DNA from: Leifsonia sp. Root4
GTDB lineage: Bacteria > Actinomycetota > Actinomycetes > Actinomycetales > Microbacteriaceae
NCBI RefSeq assembly: GCF_001425085.1
Contig: NZ_LMDN01000001.1
Span: 1,266,550-1,330,549, forward strand
DNA length: 64,000 bases
Direction: 5' to 3'
Shown here: piece by piece, positions 42,452 through 51,286 of the stretch
How positions within the stretch are numbered: position 1 is the first letter of the stretch
Layout: each line of letters opens with the position of its first letter
The notes under the pieces: model-generated
The model's input: only the letters and a program-made list of their open reading frames with translations
Told to the model about the DNA's origin: nothing
Databases searched by the model: none
Translations under genes and position numbers: made by a program

Positions 42452-42579
42452 TCGGCCGGCGAGCGGGCCGTGCCGTCGGCCGGAGTTTCGGCGGACACGC
42501 CGTCTCGTCCGACGCTCCGACCGGGGTGTCTCCCGAATCTCCGGTGCAGCGCACGTGTCGAAGCTGCAACGATGGAGCG

Positions 42580-43140
42580 ATGACCACATCGCCATTCACG
42601 CTGCACCTCATCGTCGAGTCCGACTGGCAGAAGGTGCGGGCGCTCCGTCTCGAGATGATCGCCGACACCCCGCACGCCTACCTTGAGACCCTCGAAACGG
42701 CCGAGGCCAACGACGAGGCCGAGTGGCGCATGCGTGCGGCGCGCAACAGCAACCCCGGTTCGTTCGGAGTCGTCGCCGTGCTGACCGACGGCGAGCAGGC
42801 CGGGCGCTGGGTGGGCACGATGGCCGCCTATCTGCCCGAGGGCGCGGCCGGCGCGCATCTCGTCGGCGTCTACGTGGCCCCCGACTGGCGCGGAGCGGCA
42901 TCCGGGGTAAGCGATGCACTGCTCGGCGCCGTGGAGGAATGGGCGGCCACGCACGGCGACGTGCTCACGCTTGAGGTGCACCAGGACAGCATCGCGGCCC
43001 GCCGCTTCTACAAGCGGCACGGCTTCGAGGAGACCGGGAAGGTGATCCCGTACCCGCTGAACACCGCGCAGCTCGAGTTCGAGATGGCGAAGCCACTGCG
43101 GAGTGCGCGCCCGGCCGGTGCGCGCCTGCTCGGCCGGTAG
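42580..43140 (+). CDS. GNAT-family N-acetyltransferase
   Basis: The 186-residue acetyltransferase has strands typical of the fold: FGVVAVLTDGEQAGRWVGTM, the V-site AHLVGVYVAPDWRGAASG (acetyl-CoA loop, with RGAASG instead of RGxGxG/A) and the C-terminal DSIAARRFYKRHGFEETG. The middle of the binding loop is unusual but acceptable. No clear ribosome binding site is seen, and an AACGAT hexamer 6 bases upstream may make it leaderless. The substrate is unknown. Confidence 0.88.
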   Translation: MTTSPFTLHLIVESDWQKVRALRLEMIADTPHAYLETLETAEANDEAEWRMRAARNSNPGSFGVVAVLTDGEQAGRWVGTMAAYLPEGAAGAHLVGVYVAPDWRGAASGVSDALLGAVEEWAATHGDVLTLEVHQDSIAARRFYKRHGFEETGKVIPYPLNTAQLEFEMAKPLRSARPAGARLLGR

Positions 43141-43142
43141 CT

Positions 43143-43215
43143 GTCGTGCTCGGCGCCGAGTAGACGGCCCAACAGCCGGCGCCGCGCAGCCCGCGCAGCC
43201 CGCGCCGAGCACGAC
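43143..43215. repeat. inverted repeat between convergent GNAT and aldehyde dehydrogenase genes
   Basis: GTCGTGCTCGGCG (43143-43155) and CGCCGAGCACGAC (43203-43215) are perfect 13-base arms. The element starts 3 bases after one stop and ends 10 bases before the other, so it is well placed as a bidirectional terminator. Confidence 0.65.
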
Positions 43216-43224
43216 ATGGTCTGA

Positions 43225-44736
43225 TTAGGCGAGCACCAGCCTGCCGTCGATGCGCCGCGGAATCGTTGCGCCATCCGGCAGCTCGTCGCGGAGTTCAGCC
43301 GGGAGGAGCGCGGCGGGCGCGTCCTGGAACGCCAGCGGACGCAAGAAGCGGCGGATGGCGCTCACCCCCACCGAGGTGTGCTGCGAATTGGTCGCCGGCC
43401 ACGGTCCGCCGTGGTGCTGTGCCCACGACACCCGGACACCGGTCGGGAAGCCGTCGAAGACGATTCGTCCGACGCGGGGGGTGAGATCCGAGACGAGTGC
43501 CGCGACGGCATCCGTCTCGTCCTGCTCGCTGTGAATGGTCGCCGTGAGCGAGCCGGGCACCGCGTCGAGGGCGGCGATGACCTGCTCGTCTCCCGAGTAT
43601 CTGGCGATGACGACGAGCGGCCCGAACGCCTCCTCGGTGATGTCGGTCGTCACGTCTGCCGCATCGACCGAGATCACCGTCGGGGCGGCCGTGAAGCCCA
43701 CGGCGCCCGCTTCACCCGTGGCGAGAACGGTCGCGCTCTGCACGCCGGCGAGCCGCAGGCGGATCTCCTCGAAACTGCTCGCGATGCGCTCGTTGAGCAG
43801 CACGTGGCTTGCGGCATCCCTCGCCGTGTCGACGAGGCGGGCGACCAGTGCGTCGCCCGCTGCGCCCTGCGGCACGAACGCGATGCCCGGTTTCGTGCAG
43901 AACTGGCCGCCGCCGAGCGTGAACGAGCCGAACAAGCCATCGGCGACCTCGTCGCCGCGGCGCCCTGCGGCACCCGGCGTGACGATGAACGGGTTGAGGC
44001 TCGAGAGCTCGCCGTAGAACGGGATCGGCATCGGCCTGGACTCGATGATGGCGAGCAGCGCCTGACCACCGCCGAGTGAGCCGGTGAAGCCGACCGCCGT
44101 GATCAGCGGATGCGCGACGAGGGTGCGCCCGGCCTCGGTGCCGAAGACGATGCCGAGCACGCCGGCCGGTGCGCCGTACGCGGACGCCGCAGCCGAGAGC
44201 ACGGAGAACGACAGCGCAGACGTCTCCAGATGAGAGGAGTGCGCCTTCAGCACGACGGTGTTGCCGCCGGCGAGCGCCGACGCCGTGTCGCCGCCGGCCA
44301 CGGAGAAGGCGAACGGGAAGTTGCTGGATCCGAAGACCGCGACAGGCCCGATCGGCACGAGGAGGCGGCGAAGGTCGGGGGCCGGACCGAGATCCGTCTG
44401 GCCGGCGTGGTCGATCGTCGCCTCGAGGTAGCCGCCGTCGCGGAGGGCTTCGGCGAACAGACGGAACTGAAAGGCGCTCCGTCCGATCTCGCCGCCGAGG
44501 CGGCCCGTGCCGAGTCCGGTCTCCCGGTCGGCGATCGCGACGAGCTCGGCCCTGTTCGCCTCGAGCGCGTCGGCGAGCGCATCGAGGAGGCCTGCCCGCC
44601 AGAGCCGGCCACGACCGGCCAGCCGGCCGAAGGCAGCCTGCGCGGCCTGCACGATCGCATCCGCCTCCGTCGTGCTCGTCGCCTCGATCTCGGTCGGGGT
44701 CTTCGCGCCGGTGCGCGGGTCTGTGCTGCTCAGCAT
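43225..44736 (-). CDS. NADP-type aldehyde dehydrogenase, probable 2-oxoglutarate-semialdehyde dehydrogenase
   Basis: The 503-residue enzyme has the catalytic Cys in TLGGGQFCTKPGIAFVP and the general-base Glu in PIPFYGELSSLNPFIVT. These are signatures of the subfamily that oxidises 2-oxoglutarate semialdehyde in non-phosphorylative pentose and hexarate pathways. It is the last gene of the 43-56 kb cluster and lies 13 bases after the XylX-like gene, whose product would be its substrate. The product 2-oxoglutarate enters the TCA cycle. Other aldehydes of the same subfamily cannot be excluded. Confidence 0.9.
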   Translation of the reverse strand: MLSSTDPRTGAKTPTEIEATSTTEADAIVQAAQAAFGRLAGRGRLWRAGLLDALADALEANRAELVAIADRETGLGTGRLGGEIGRSAFQFRLFAEALRDGGYLEATIDHAGQTDLGPAPDLRRLLVPIGPVAVFGSSNFPFAFSVAGGDTASALAGGNTVVLKAHSSHLETSALSFSVLSAAASAYGAPAGVLGIVFGTEAGRTLVAHPLITAVGFTGSLGGGQALLAIIESRPMPIPFYGELSSLNPFIVTPGAAGRRGDEVADGLFGSFTLGGGQFCTKPGIAFVPQGAAGDALVARLVDTARDAASHVLLNERIASSFEEIRLRLAGVQSATVLATGEAGAVGFTAAPTVISVDAADVTTDITEEAFGPLVVIARYSGDEQVIAALDAVPGSLTATIHSEQDETDAVAALVSDLTPRVGRIVFDGFPTGVRVSWAQHHGGPWPATNSQHTSVGVSAIRRFLRPLAFQDAPAALLPAELRDELPDGATIPRRIDGRLVLA

Positions 44737-44749
44737 GATGTCTCCAGGG

Positions 44750-45937
44750 TCAGCGCAGCAGGCCGCGCGCGATCAGTGAACGGTAGAGGTCGTCGATTCC
44801 GAAGACCCACGGTGCGGCGCTCTCGGCAGAGCGCACGCGGTTGACGAGCGTTCCGAGCCGTGGCTCGGCGATCCGCACGATGTCGCCGTCGTAGTGGGTG
44901 AAGCCGCGGCCGACCACGTCGCGATCCTCGACCGGGGCGAACATGGTGCCGAGGTAGAGCACGAAGCCGTCGGGATACTGGTGGTGGGCCCCGACGACCT
45001 GGCCGACGAGGTCGACCGGGTCGCGGCTGATCTGGGACAACTCGCTGCTGCCGTCGAGCCGGTAGCCGTCTTCGCCGTCGATGGAGAGGCGCACGACGGA
45101 GGCCCGCAGGGCGTCGAGGTCATAGCCTTCGTCGAAGAATCTGATGAAGGGGCCAAGGGCGGCCGATGCGTTGTTGTCCTTCGCCTTCCCGAGCAGAAGC
45201 GCACTGCGTCCCTCGATGTCGCGGAGATTCACGTCGTTTCCGAGACTCGCCCCGACGATGCGCCCGTCCGAGCTGACCACGAGCACGATCTCGGGCTCCG
45301 GATTGTTCCACTCCGACTGTGCGAGCACCCCGACGTCGACGCAGGACCCCACGGTCGAGAGCACCGGCGCCTTGGTGAAGACCTCGGCATCCGGGCCGAT
45401 GCCCACCTCAAGGTACTGGCTCCACCAGCCGCGTTCGATCAGAAAGGCCTTGAGCGCCGCCGCCTCGGTGGAGCCGGGACGCAGCTCGGTGAGCGAGCCA
45501 CCGATCGTGTCGAGGATCTCAGCGCGGATCTGCACCGCGGCGTCCTGGTCGCCGCGCGCGCGTTCCTCGATGACGCGTTCGAGCATCGAGATCGGGAACG
45601 TCACGCCTGCCGCCTTTACGACCTGCAGGTCGATGGGCGAGAGCAGCCAGGGCCGGCTCTGGTCCCGTGACTCCGGCGGCGTGTTCGCCACCAGTTCGTC
45701 GAGGCTTCCGAGTACGTCTCCGGATGCCGCGGCGAGCGCGGCCGCCGGGTCTGCGGTCTCGGTCAGCGCCCGCATCGTCGGGAACGTCGAGGTCACGTCG
45801 ACGACGCCGTCCTCGCGGATCGCAACGACGCTCGGGCCGCCGGCCGCCGGGACCCAGGCCCGGCCCGCGAGGGTTCCGGCATAGCCGTCGGCGGGGAGGA
45901 GGGCGGCGGCCTCACGGGGCCAGTCGGTTGTCGTCAT
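44750..45937 (-). CDS. xylX: FAH-family 2-keto-3-deoxy-sugar-acid dehydratase (XylX-like)
   Basis: The 395-residue protein closely matches what I recall of Caulobacter XylX, which dehydrates 2-keto-3-deoxyxylonate to 2-oxoglutarate semialdehyde. The metal ligands are visible in NNPEPEIVLVV and LGNDVNLRDIEG and the catalytic Lys in GKAKDNNASAALGPF. Other shared stretches are TFPISMLERVIEERARGD and GGWWSQYLEVGIGPDAEVF-like sequence (here ERGWWSQYLEVGIGPD). It sits immediately before the semialdehyde dehydrogenase. The natural substrate may be any 2-keto-3-deoxypentonate (D-xylose, L-arabinose or D-ribose derived). Confidence 0.86.
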   Translation of the reverse strand: MTTTDWPREAAALLPADGYAGTLAGRAWVPAAGGPSVVAIREDGVVDVTSTFPTMRALTETADPAAALAAASGDVLGSLDELVANTPPESRDQSRPWLLSPIDLQVVKAAGVTFPISMLERVIEERARGDQDAAVQIRAEILDTIGGSLTELRPGSTEAAALKAFLIERGWWSQYLEVGIGPDAEVFTKAPVLSTVGSCVDVGVLAQSEWNNPEPEIVLVVSSDGRIVGASLGNDVNLRDIEGRSALLLGKAKDNNASAALGPFIRFFDEGYDLDALRASVVRLSIDGEDGYRLDGSSELSQISRDPVDLVGQVVGAHHQYPDGFVLYLGTMFAPVEDRDVVGRGFTHYDGDIVRIAEPRLGTLVNRVRSAESAAPWVFGIDDLYRSLIARGLLR

Positions 45938-46015
45938 GGTGTTCCTTCTCGATGTCGTGGTGGCCGGCGCGCTGAGGTCGGTCGCAGGCTGGTGGCTGGC
46001 GTGGTGCCGGGCGGC

Positions 46016-46798
46016 CTAGCGGCGGTGGAAGACGCCCAGCCGCTTCTCGGCGAAGGCGGCGCGCCCCTCGTCGGCGTCGGAGGTGGCGAAGGTGATGGTC
46101 TGCAGGTCGCGCTCGTAGCGCAGCGCCTCCTCCTGCGTCATGTTCACCGCCGCACGGAGGTTGGCCTTCGCCGTCTCGGCCGCGATGGGCGGGCGGGAGG
46201 CGATGACGGCGGCGAGTTCCTGGGCACGCCGCAGCAACCGACCGGGCTCAACCACCTCGCTGACGAGGCCCCAGCGCAGCGCGGTGTCGGCGTCGATCGG
46301 GTCGCCCGTCATCAGCATGAGCGCGGCGTTCGAGGCCCCGATGGAGTGCGAGAGGAACGTCGCCATGCCCCCTCCCCCGATCCAACCCAGCTTGATCTCG
46401 GGGGCGGCGAAGCTCGCGGTGGTCGAGCTGAGTCGGATGTCGCAGCTCAGCGCCGTCTCGAGACCGCCTCCGAAGGCGTAGCCGTTGACCGCCGCGATCA
46501 CCGGCTTGCGCCCGGCTCGGATCGCGTCGCAGTAGTCGGTGCGGTTGCGGAAGTCCCACGGCGTCGCATATGTGTCGAGGCTACGGATGTCGGAGCCGGC
46601 GCAGAAGGCGCGCTCCCCGTCGCCGGTGAGAACGATGGCACGGATCGAGTCGGAGCCGTTCGCCCATTCGATGACCTGGACCAGCGCATCGGACATCTCC
46701 TGGGTCACGGAGTTGAGCTTGGCCGGGCGGGCGAGGGTGACCGTCGCGACGTGGCCATCGACTTCCAGTCGGATGTCGCTGCTGGACGGGGTGATCAT
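46016..46798 (-). CDS. enoyl-CoA hydratase/isomerase of the sugar-acid cluster
   Basis: The 260-residue crotonase-fold protein has oxyanion-hole segments GDGERAFCAGSDIRSLDTY and AVNGYAFGGGLETALSCDIR. The acidic residue region EIKLGWIGGGGMATFL carries Glu at the first catalytic position and Gly where many hydratases have the second Glu. Its start overlaps the stop of the signal-less binding-protein-like gene by 4 bases. The CaiB-type transferase upstream would make the CoA ester it acts on. Why a CoA step is needed in a sugar-acid cluster is not clear. Confidence 0.9.
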   Translation of the reverse strand: MITPSSSDIRLEVDGHVATVTLARPAKLNSVTQEMSDALVQVIEWANGSDSIRAIVLTGDGERAFCAGSDIRSLDTYATPWDFRNRTDYCDAIRAGRKPVIAAVNGYAFGGGLETALSCDIRLSSTTASFAAPEIKLGWIGGGGMATFLSHSIGASNAALMLMTGDPIDADTALRWGLVSEVVEPGRLLRRAQELAAVIASRPPIAAETAKANLRAAVNMTQEEALRYERDLQTITFATSDADEGRAAFAEKRLGVFHRR

Positions 46799-47961
46799 GA
46801 TGCTGGCCTTTCGCGAGTGGCGTGCGGGGTGGCTGGTGCCGCGGCATCCGCGAGCGCGTCGAGGAGTGCATCGACCCTGGCGAGCGCCTCGTCGAAGCCG
46901 CGCCCAGTGAGCATGGCCCGGCCAAGGATGGCCGATGCCTCGGCCTGGAACGGGACGTACCCGGCGACCCGCGGCCGCACCCAGGAGGCATCGATTGTGC
47001 GTCGGGTGCCGCGGTAGAAGTCGTTGGCGCCGGCATTGACGGCGTCATCGTCCCATGCGCTCGCGAGGCTGGGCTGTCCGGCGTTGTCCGGGATGAACCC
47101 TGCCTGCGTCGTCGGCGCAAGGAGTGAGGCCAGGTGTGCGACGAGCGCGGCGTCCGGCTCGCTGCGGCGGGTGATGGCGATGCCCGTGCCGCCGATGGTC
47201 GAGCCGATCCGGCCGCCGGGCTCCGCCGACGGCGCGTCGGTGAAGCGCAGTCCACCCTGGCCCGTTGCCGCCGTGACGTAGCCGTAGACGAGCGGGATGT
47301 AGGCGATGTCGCGCTCGCTGCGCATCCGGTCCAACAGCCCGATCGGGTTCAGCTCGGCGGTTCCGGCCGGCACCCGCGATGCGATATCGGCCAGGATGTC
47401 GAGCGCGCGGCGGCCCGTTTCGCGTGCGAGCAGACCGTTGCCCGGTATTGTGCGCGGCTCATCCCCGAGTGCGACCGCGAGCGAGCAGAAGCTCAGGAAG
47501 GCGTGCGGCCCGGCGAGGCTGAGCGCGACGGGCTGCTCGCGGGACAGCGCGGCGACGTCCTGCCAGGTGTGGGGAACGCGTTCCAGCTCCGGCAGGTGGA
47601 CGGCGACCTGCGTTGCGGCATCGAGCGGCAGCGCGTACGGCCGGCCGTGCGCGAGGTACGAGCGATAGCTCGGACCGACGCAGCCGTCCGCGAGGGAGCT
47701 CAGCAGTTCGGCGTCGAACACGGTGTCCAGCGGCCGCAGCGCATCGGCCGCCAATGCGTCGCCCAGATGCGGGTGGTCGAGCACGATCACGTCATAGCGG
47801 GCGGCGAGTTCGTCGATGGGGCTCGATTCGAAGCCTTCGAGCGGATGCACATCCCACTCGATCAGCTGTTCTCCGTCTGCGTCCCGAGCCTGCGCGGCCG
47901 CGGCCTCGAGCGCGTTCCTGCCGCGGGGGTGGTCCCAGGTGAGACCGCGGTAGCGAGCCAT
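46795..47961 (-). CDS. binding-protein-like protein without signal peptide
   Basis: The 388-residue protein resembles family-1 extracellular solute-binding proteins over most of its length (YDVIVLDHPHLGDALAADAL, PYALPLDAATQVAVHLPELE), but begins MARYRGLTWDHPRGRNALEA with no signal peptide or lipobox. It should therefore stay in the cytosol. It overlaps the CaiB gene (1 base) and the hydratase gene (4 bases), so its expression is tied to theirs. I recall similar signal-less proteins next to CoA-transferase genes in proteobacteria. It could be a ligand sensor, a substrate chaperone or an enzyme of periplasmic-binding fold. The function is unknown. Confidence 0.82.
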   Translation of the reverse strand: MARYRGLTWDHPRGRNALEAAAAQARDADGEQLIEWDVHPLEGFESSPIDELAARYDVIVLDHPHLGDALAADALRPLDTVFDAELLSSLADGCVGPSYRSYLAHGRPYALPLDAATQVAVHLPELERVPHTWQDVAALSREQPVALSLAGPHAFLSFCSLAVALGDEPRTIPGNGLLARETGRRALDILADIASRVPAGTAELNPIGLLDRMRSERDIAYIPLVYGYVTAATGQGGLRFTDAPSAEPGGRIGSTIGGTGIAITRRSEPDAALVAHLASLLAPTTQAGFIPDNAGQPSLASAWDDDAVNAGANDFYRGTRRTIDASWVRPRVAGYVPFQAEASAILGRAMLTGRGFDEALARVDALLDALADAAAPATPHATRERPAS

Positions 47962-49217
47962 CAGGCCGAGGCTGGGACGAGGTCGGGCACGTCGGTGCCT
48001 ACGGCATCCGCCCCGGCACCGGTCGCCACCGCAGCACCGCTGGAAAGCAGCGCGGCGATCTGTTCCGGCGTGAAGCCGGCTTCGGCGAGCACCTCGCGCG
48101 TGTGCTCTCCGGTGCGCGGTGCGCCGCGGTAGAGCTGCGCCGGCGTCTTCGAGAAGCGGTACGGGAAGCCCGGGGTCTTCACAAGGCCCTCCGTCGGGTG
48201 TTCGTACTCGATGAACGTGCCGTTGTGGGCGATCTGCGGGTCGTCGACGAGCTCCTGGTAGCCGAGCACAGGGCCGATCCAGATGCCGGCGGCACCCAGC
48301 GTGTCGATCCAGTGCTGTGCCGGCTTCTCACGCAGTTTCGCCGCGGTGCGCGCGTGAATCTCGTCGCGGCGCGTCCAGCCCTCCACCTCGCTGTTCCAGC
48401 CGTCGAACGCAGGCTCATCGATCAACTGCCCGAGCACGTGCAGATCGGCGAACGCGAGCGCAACGAAGCCGTCGCTCGTCGCGAACACCCCGTAGGGTGC
48501 TCGAATGTAGACGTGGGCGTGCGGCTCGGCCGAGCGTTCCTGGGTCTTCTTGCCGACGGTGAACACCGAGAGTTCCTGCATCTGCAGGGTCGTCAGCGCA
48601 TCGAGCATGTTCACGGTCACGAGCTGGCCCTCCCCGGTGCGCTCCCGGTGCAACAGCGCGGCGAGCACGCCCTCGAAGGCGGTGGACGCGGTGACCGCGT
48701 CGGCGAGGTATTGCCCCGCCGGCGATGGCTCGTCTCCGTGGCGTCCAGCGGAGAGCATCGCTCCGGACATCGCCTGCAGCAAAAGGTCCTGGCCCGGGCG
48801 GTCCCGGTACGGGCCGTCTTCCCCGTAGCCGGAGATCGAGACGTAGACGATCGACGGGTTGATCGCGCGCAGCGACTCATAGTCGACGCCGAGGCGGGCG
48901 GCGACGCCCGGCCGGTAGTTCTGCAGGAACACGTCCGCTCCGCTCACCAGTGCGGCGAGCGCCTCTTTCCCGTCGGCGCTCTTGAGGTCGAGCGCGACCG
49001 AGCGCTTGTTGCGGTTCAGCGAGAGGAACGAGACGTTGATCTCGTTGCCGGCCGCCCCGCCCGCCGCCGCGTGCCGCTGCCACTCGCCCGTCGTCGGCTC
49101 GACCTTGATCACATCGGCGCCCAGGTCGCCGAGGCGCTGCGCCGCGAAGGGCCCGGCCATCGCGATCGAGCAGTCGATGATGCGGTAGCCCGCCAGGATT
49201 GCGGTCGGCGCGGTCAT
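47961..49217 (-). CDS. CaiB/BaiF (class III) CoA-transferase
   Basis: The 418-residue transferase moves CoA between carboxylic acids. The family start ILAGYRIIDCSIAMAGPFAA, the segment NRNKRSVALDLKSADGKEAL and the catalytic Asp in RPGQDLLLQAMSGAMLSAG are all present. The C-terminal 25 residues are an Ala/Gly/Asp-rich extension. It overlaps the oxidoreductase gene by 4 bases and the binding-protein-like gene by 1. The acceptor acid should be a cluster intermediate, but which one cannot be read from the sequence. Confidence 0.92.
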   Translation of the reverse strand: MTAPTAILAGYRIIDCSIAMAGPFAAQRLGDLGADVIKVEPTTGEWQRHAAAGGAAGNEINVSFLSLNRNKRSVALDLKSADGKEALAALVSGADVFLQNYRPGVAARLGVDYESLRAINPSIVYVSISGYGEDGPYRDRPGQDLLLQAMSGAMLSAGRHGDEPSPAGQYLADAVTASTAFEGVLAALLHRERTGEGQLVTVNMLDALTTLQMQELSVFTVGKKTQERSAEPHAHVYIRAPYGVFATSDGFVALAFADLHVLGQLIDEPAFDGWNSEVEGWTRRDEIHARTAAKLREKPAQHWIDTLGAAGIWIGPVLGYQELVDDPQIAHNGTFIEYEHPTEGLVKTPGFPYRFSKTPAQLYRGAPRTGEHTREVLAEAGFTPEQIAALLSSGAAVATGAGADAVGTDVPDLVPASA

Positions 49218-50320
49218 GTCGTCGTCTCCTCGATGTCGTGCTCGGTGTCGTGCTCAGTTTCTGGGTCGCCGTGTACGGCGATCTCGGCGCCGCCGGCCGC
49301 GGCGCTTCGCAGCATCGCGTCGATCAGCTCGACCGATTTGGCCGCGACCTCGGCGTCAGAGTTGTTCTCCGTGCTCGCTCCGGTGATGAGGTCGATGAAA
49401 CGGTTGGGCGGCACGATGCACTCGTAGGCGCCTGCCCCGGACGGGATGTCGAGATCCCACCTCGTACCGTCGTAGCGGTGCAGCGACATCCGCTCACGTT
49501 CGGTGTCGAGCAGCAGAACGCCCTCGCTGCCGAAGATGCGGATGTCCACCTGGTACGGGTCGCCGTCCGGGAGCGTTGCAGCGCCGGACAGCGAGCCGAT
49601 GGCACCGCCGTCGAAGCTGATCACCGCGGCGTTGAACAGGTCCACGGCCGCTCCGGCTGTCGAGACCTTGGCCATCACGGATGCCGCGCGCAGCTCCGTC
49701 AGCCAGAACAAGAGCGCGCTGGAATGCGTCACCTGACCGTGCGCGTAGCCGCCACCATGGGCCGGCGACTGCCAGGTCGATGGCGCCGGACCGCTTGTCT
49801 TCGAATCCCAGAGGCTCCGGATGTGGTTCGTGTCGCCCGCGAACAGCCCGCGGGTCGGCGAGGCCATATGGCAGAGCACGTGTTGGATCTCGCCGAGGTG
49901 CCCGGCGGCGACGAGGCGCTGGGCCTCGACGGTGAACGGCTTGTAGTTCCAGCCGTACGGCGCCAGAAAGTGCACGCCGCTGGCGCGCACACGCTCCGCG
50001 AGGTCCCAGCCCTGCGTCGCATTCAGGGTGACCGGCTTCTCGACGAGCACGTGGATTCCGCGGTCGATCGCGGCAGCAGCCTGTGCGTAGTGCAGGTCGT
50101 GCGGCGTCGAGATGACGATCGCGTCGGGGCCGGAATCGAGCAACGTCTCGTAGTCGTCCGTTGCCATGCCGAAGCCGAACTGCTCGCGCACGGCGGGGAG
50201 CTCGGCCCCGATGCCGCACACGCCGACGAGCTCGACGTCATCGCGGCCGGCGAAGATGGGGAAGTGGTTGCTGGTTGCCCACCAGCCGGCACCGACGGCG
50301 CCGAGTCTCACCCGGCTCAT
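49214..50320 (-). CDS. Gfo/Idh/MocA-family oxidoreductase
   Basis: The 368-residue NAD(P)-dependent enzyme has the Rossmann start RLGAVGAGWWATSNHFPIFA, the diagnostic EKP motif in GIHVLVEKPVTLNATQGWDL and a C-terminal substrate domain. Members oxidise sugars, inositols or sugar derivatives. In this cluster it could be the first step, oxidising a sugar to its lactone. The ATG at 50320 overlaps the MBL gene by 4 bases; the longer frame is a shadow. The C-terminus ends with a short acidic repeat (TEHDTEHDIEETTT) encoded by duplicated GTGTCGTGCTC-like DNA. Confidence 0.9.
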   Translation of the reverse strand: MSRVRLGAVGAGWWATSNHFPIFAGRDDVELVGVCGIGAELPAVREQFGFGMATDDYETLLDSGPDAIVISTPHDLHYAQAAAAIDRGIHVLVEKPVTLNATQGWDLAERVRASGVHFLAPYGWNYKPFTVEAQRLVAAGHLGEIQHVLCHMASPTRGLFAGDTNHIRSLWDSKTSGPAPSTWQSPAHGGGYAHGQVTHSSALLFWLTELRAASVMAKVSTAGAAVDLFNAAVISFDGGAIGSLSGAATLPDGDPYQVDIRIFGSEGVLLLDTERERMSLHRYDGTRWDLDIPSGAGAYECIVPPNRFIDLITGASTENNSDAEVAAKSVELIDAMLRSAAAGGAEIAVHGDPETEHDTEHDIEETTT

Positions 50321-51282
50321 CGCGCGCTCAGCAGCGACCAGCGCCGGCGCGTTCCGTCGAGTTCCGAGCCGACGAGACCGCGGCGCTCCATCCGCTCCAG
50401 GTTGCCGGTGACGGGGAAGATCGCGTAGTCGAGGGCGGCCGCGCCCCACGGGCCCAGCTCCTCCCCGGCGGCGCGCACCAGCTCGAGCGTGGTCAGCGAA
50501 GCCCCCGCCGCGGCCAGCCGACTGGTGATGACGGCGTCGACGAGTTCGGTGTACGCCTCGCTCTCGTCGAGGAATGCGCCTGCGCGCTCGCCCTCGTACA
50601 CCGGGTAGTGCGCGGTGAGCACGAGATCGGCATCGAGCGCACGCAGTTGCGCGATCGACTCGAGGTAGGGGTCGACGTCGCGATAGGTCGGCGGGAAGGC
50701 CGGCCGACCGTCGGCGGTCGGCACCGTTGTGCCCAGCGTCGAGTCGCCGATCACGACGGCGCGATTCACCGGATCGTGGACCGCGACGTGACCGGGGCTG
50801 TGCCCGGGCACGTGCAGCACGGTGACCGTGCGGTCACCGAGATCGATCTGTTCCCCGCCGTGCACGACGCGGTCGACGGGCACGAGGTCGGAGACCGAGC
50901 GGAGGTACTCGGTCGTCTCGGCCGGGTCGTCGAATCCGTCGCTGCCGCGGAACTCGCCATAGCGCTCGTCGATCAGGCGCTGCACGTCTTCCGTGAGCGA
51001 GCGGTCGAGGGCGTGCGCGAGGAGCTCGACACCGGGGATCGCCGCCTTCAGCGCGCCGTTGCCACCGGTGTGGTCGAAGTCGCAGTGCGTGTTGAGCGCC
51101 CAGCGCAGGCTCGAGCGATCGATTCCGTGCTCGTCGAGGTATGGCAGCAGCGTCTCGGTGACGGATTCGCGGATGCCGGTGTCGATGAGCAGCGCGCCGG
51201 CGGGGCCGACGAGCAGGTGCAGTGCGACGAATCGTTCGCCGAGGGGCGCCTCGATGCGATGGAGTCCTGGACGGATCTGCAT
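50317..51282 (-). CDS. metallo-beta-lactamase-fold hydrolase
   Basis: The 321-residue cytosolic protein has the metal site NTHCDFDHTGGNG (HxxxDH pattern), then HVPGHSPGHVAVHDP and VIGDSTLGTTV, followed by LTAHYPVYEGERAG. A C-terminal winged-helix-like tail of about 70 residues, as in LACTB2-type proteins, follows. Between the dehydrogenase and the enolase-superfamily gene, a lactonase role (opening a sugar lactone to the acid) is plausible. Glyoxalase or thioesterase activity on CoA esters is an alternative given the CoA genes nearby. Confidence 0.88.
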   Translation of the reverse strand: MQIRPGLHRIEAPLGERFVALHLLVGPAGALLIDTGIRESVTETLLPYLDEHGIDRSSLRWALNTHCDFDHTGGNGALKAAIPGVELLAHALDRSLTEDVQRLIDERYGEFRGSDGFDDPAETTEYLRSVSDLVPVDRVVHGGEQIDLGDRTVTVLHVPGHSPGHVAVHDPVNRAVVIGDSTLGTTVPTADGRPAFPPTYRDVDPYLESIAQLRALDADLVLTAHYPVYEGERAGAFLDESEAYTELVDAVITSRLAAAGASLTTLELVRAAGEELGPWGAAALDYAIFPVTGNLERMERRGLVGSELDGTRRRWSLLSAR

Positions 51283-51286
51283 GGTC

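Noticed and set aside
46795-47961. Second sugar-binding protein of the importer
   Set aside because: There is no signal peptide or lipobox in the N-terminus, and the upstream DNA is the coding end of the CaiB gene, so no longer secreted form is possible.
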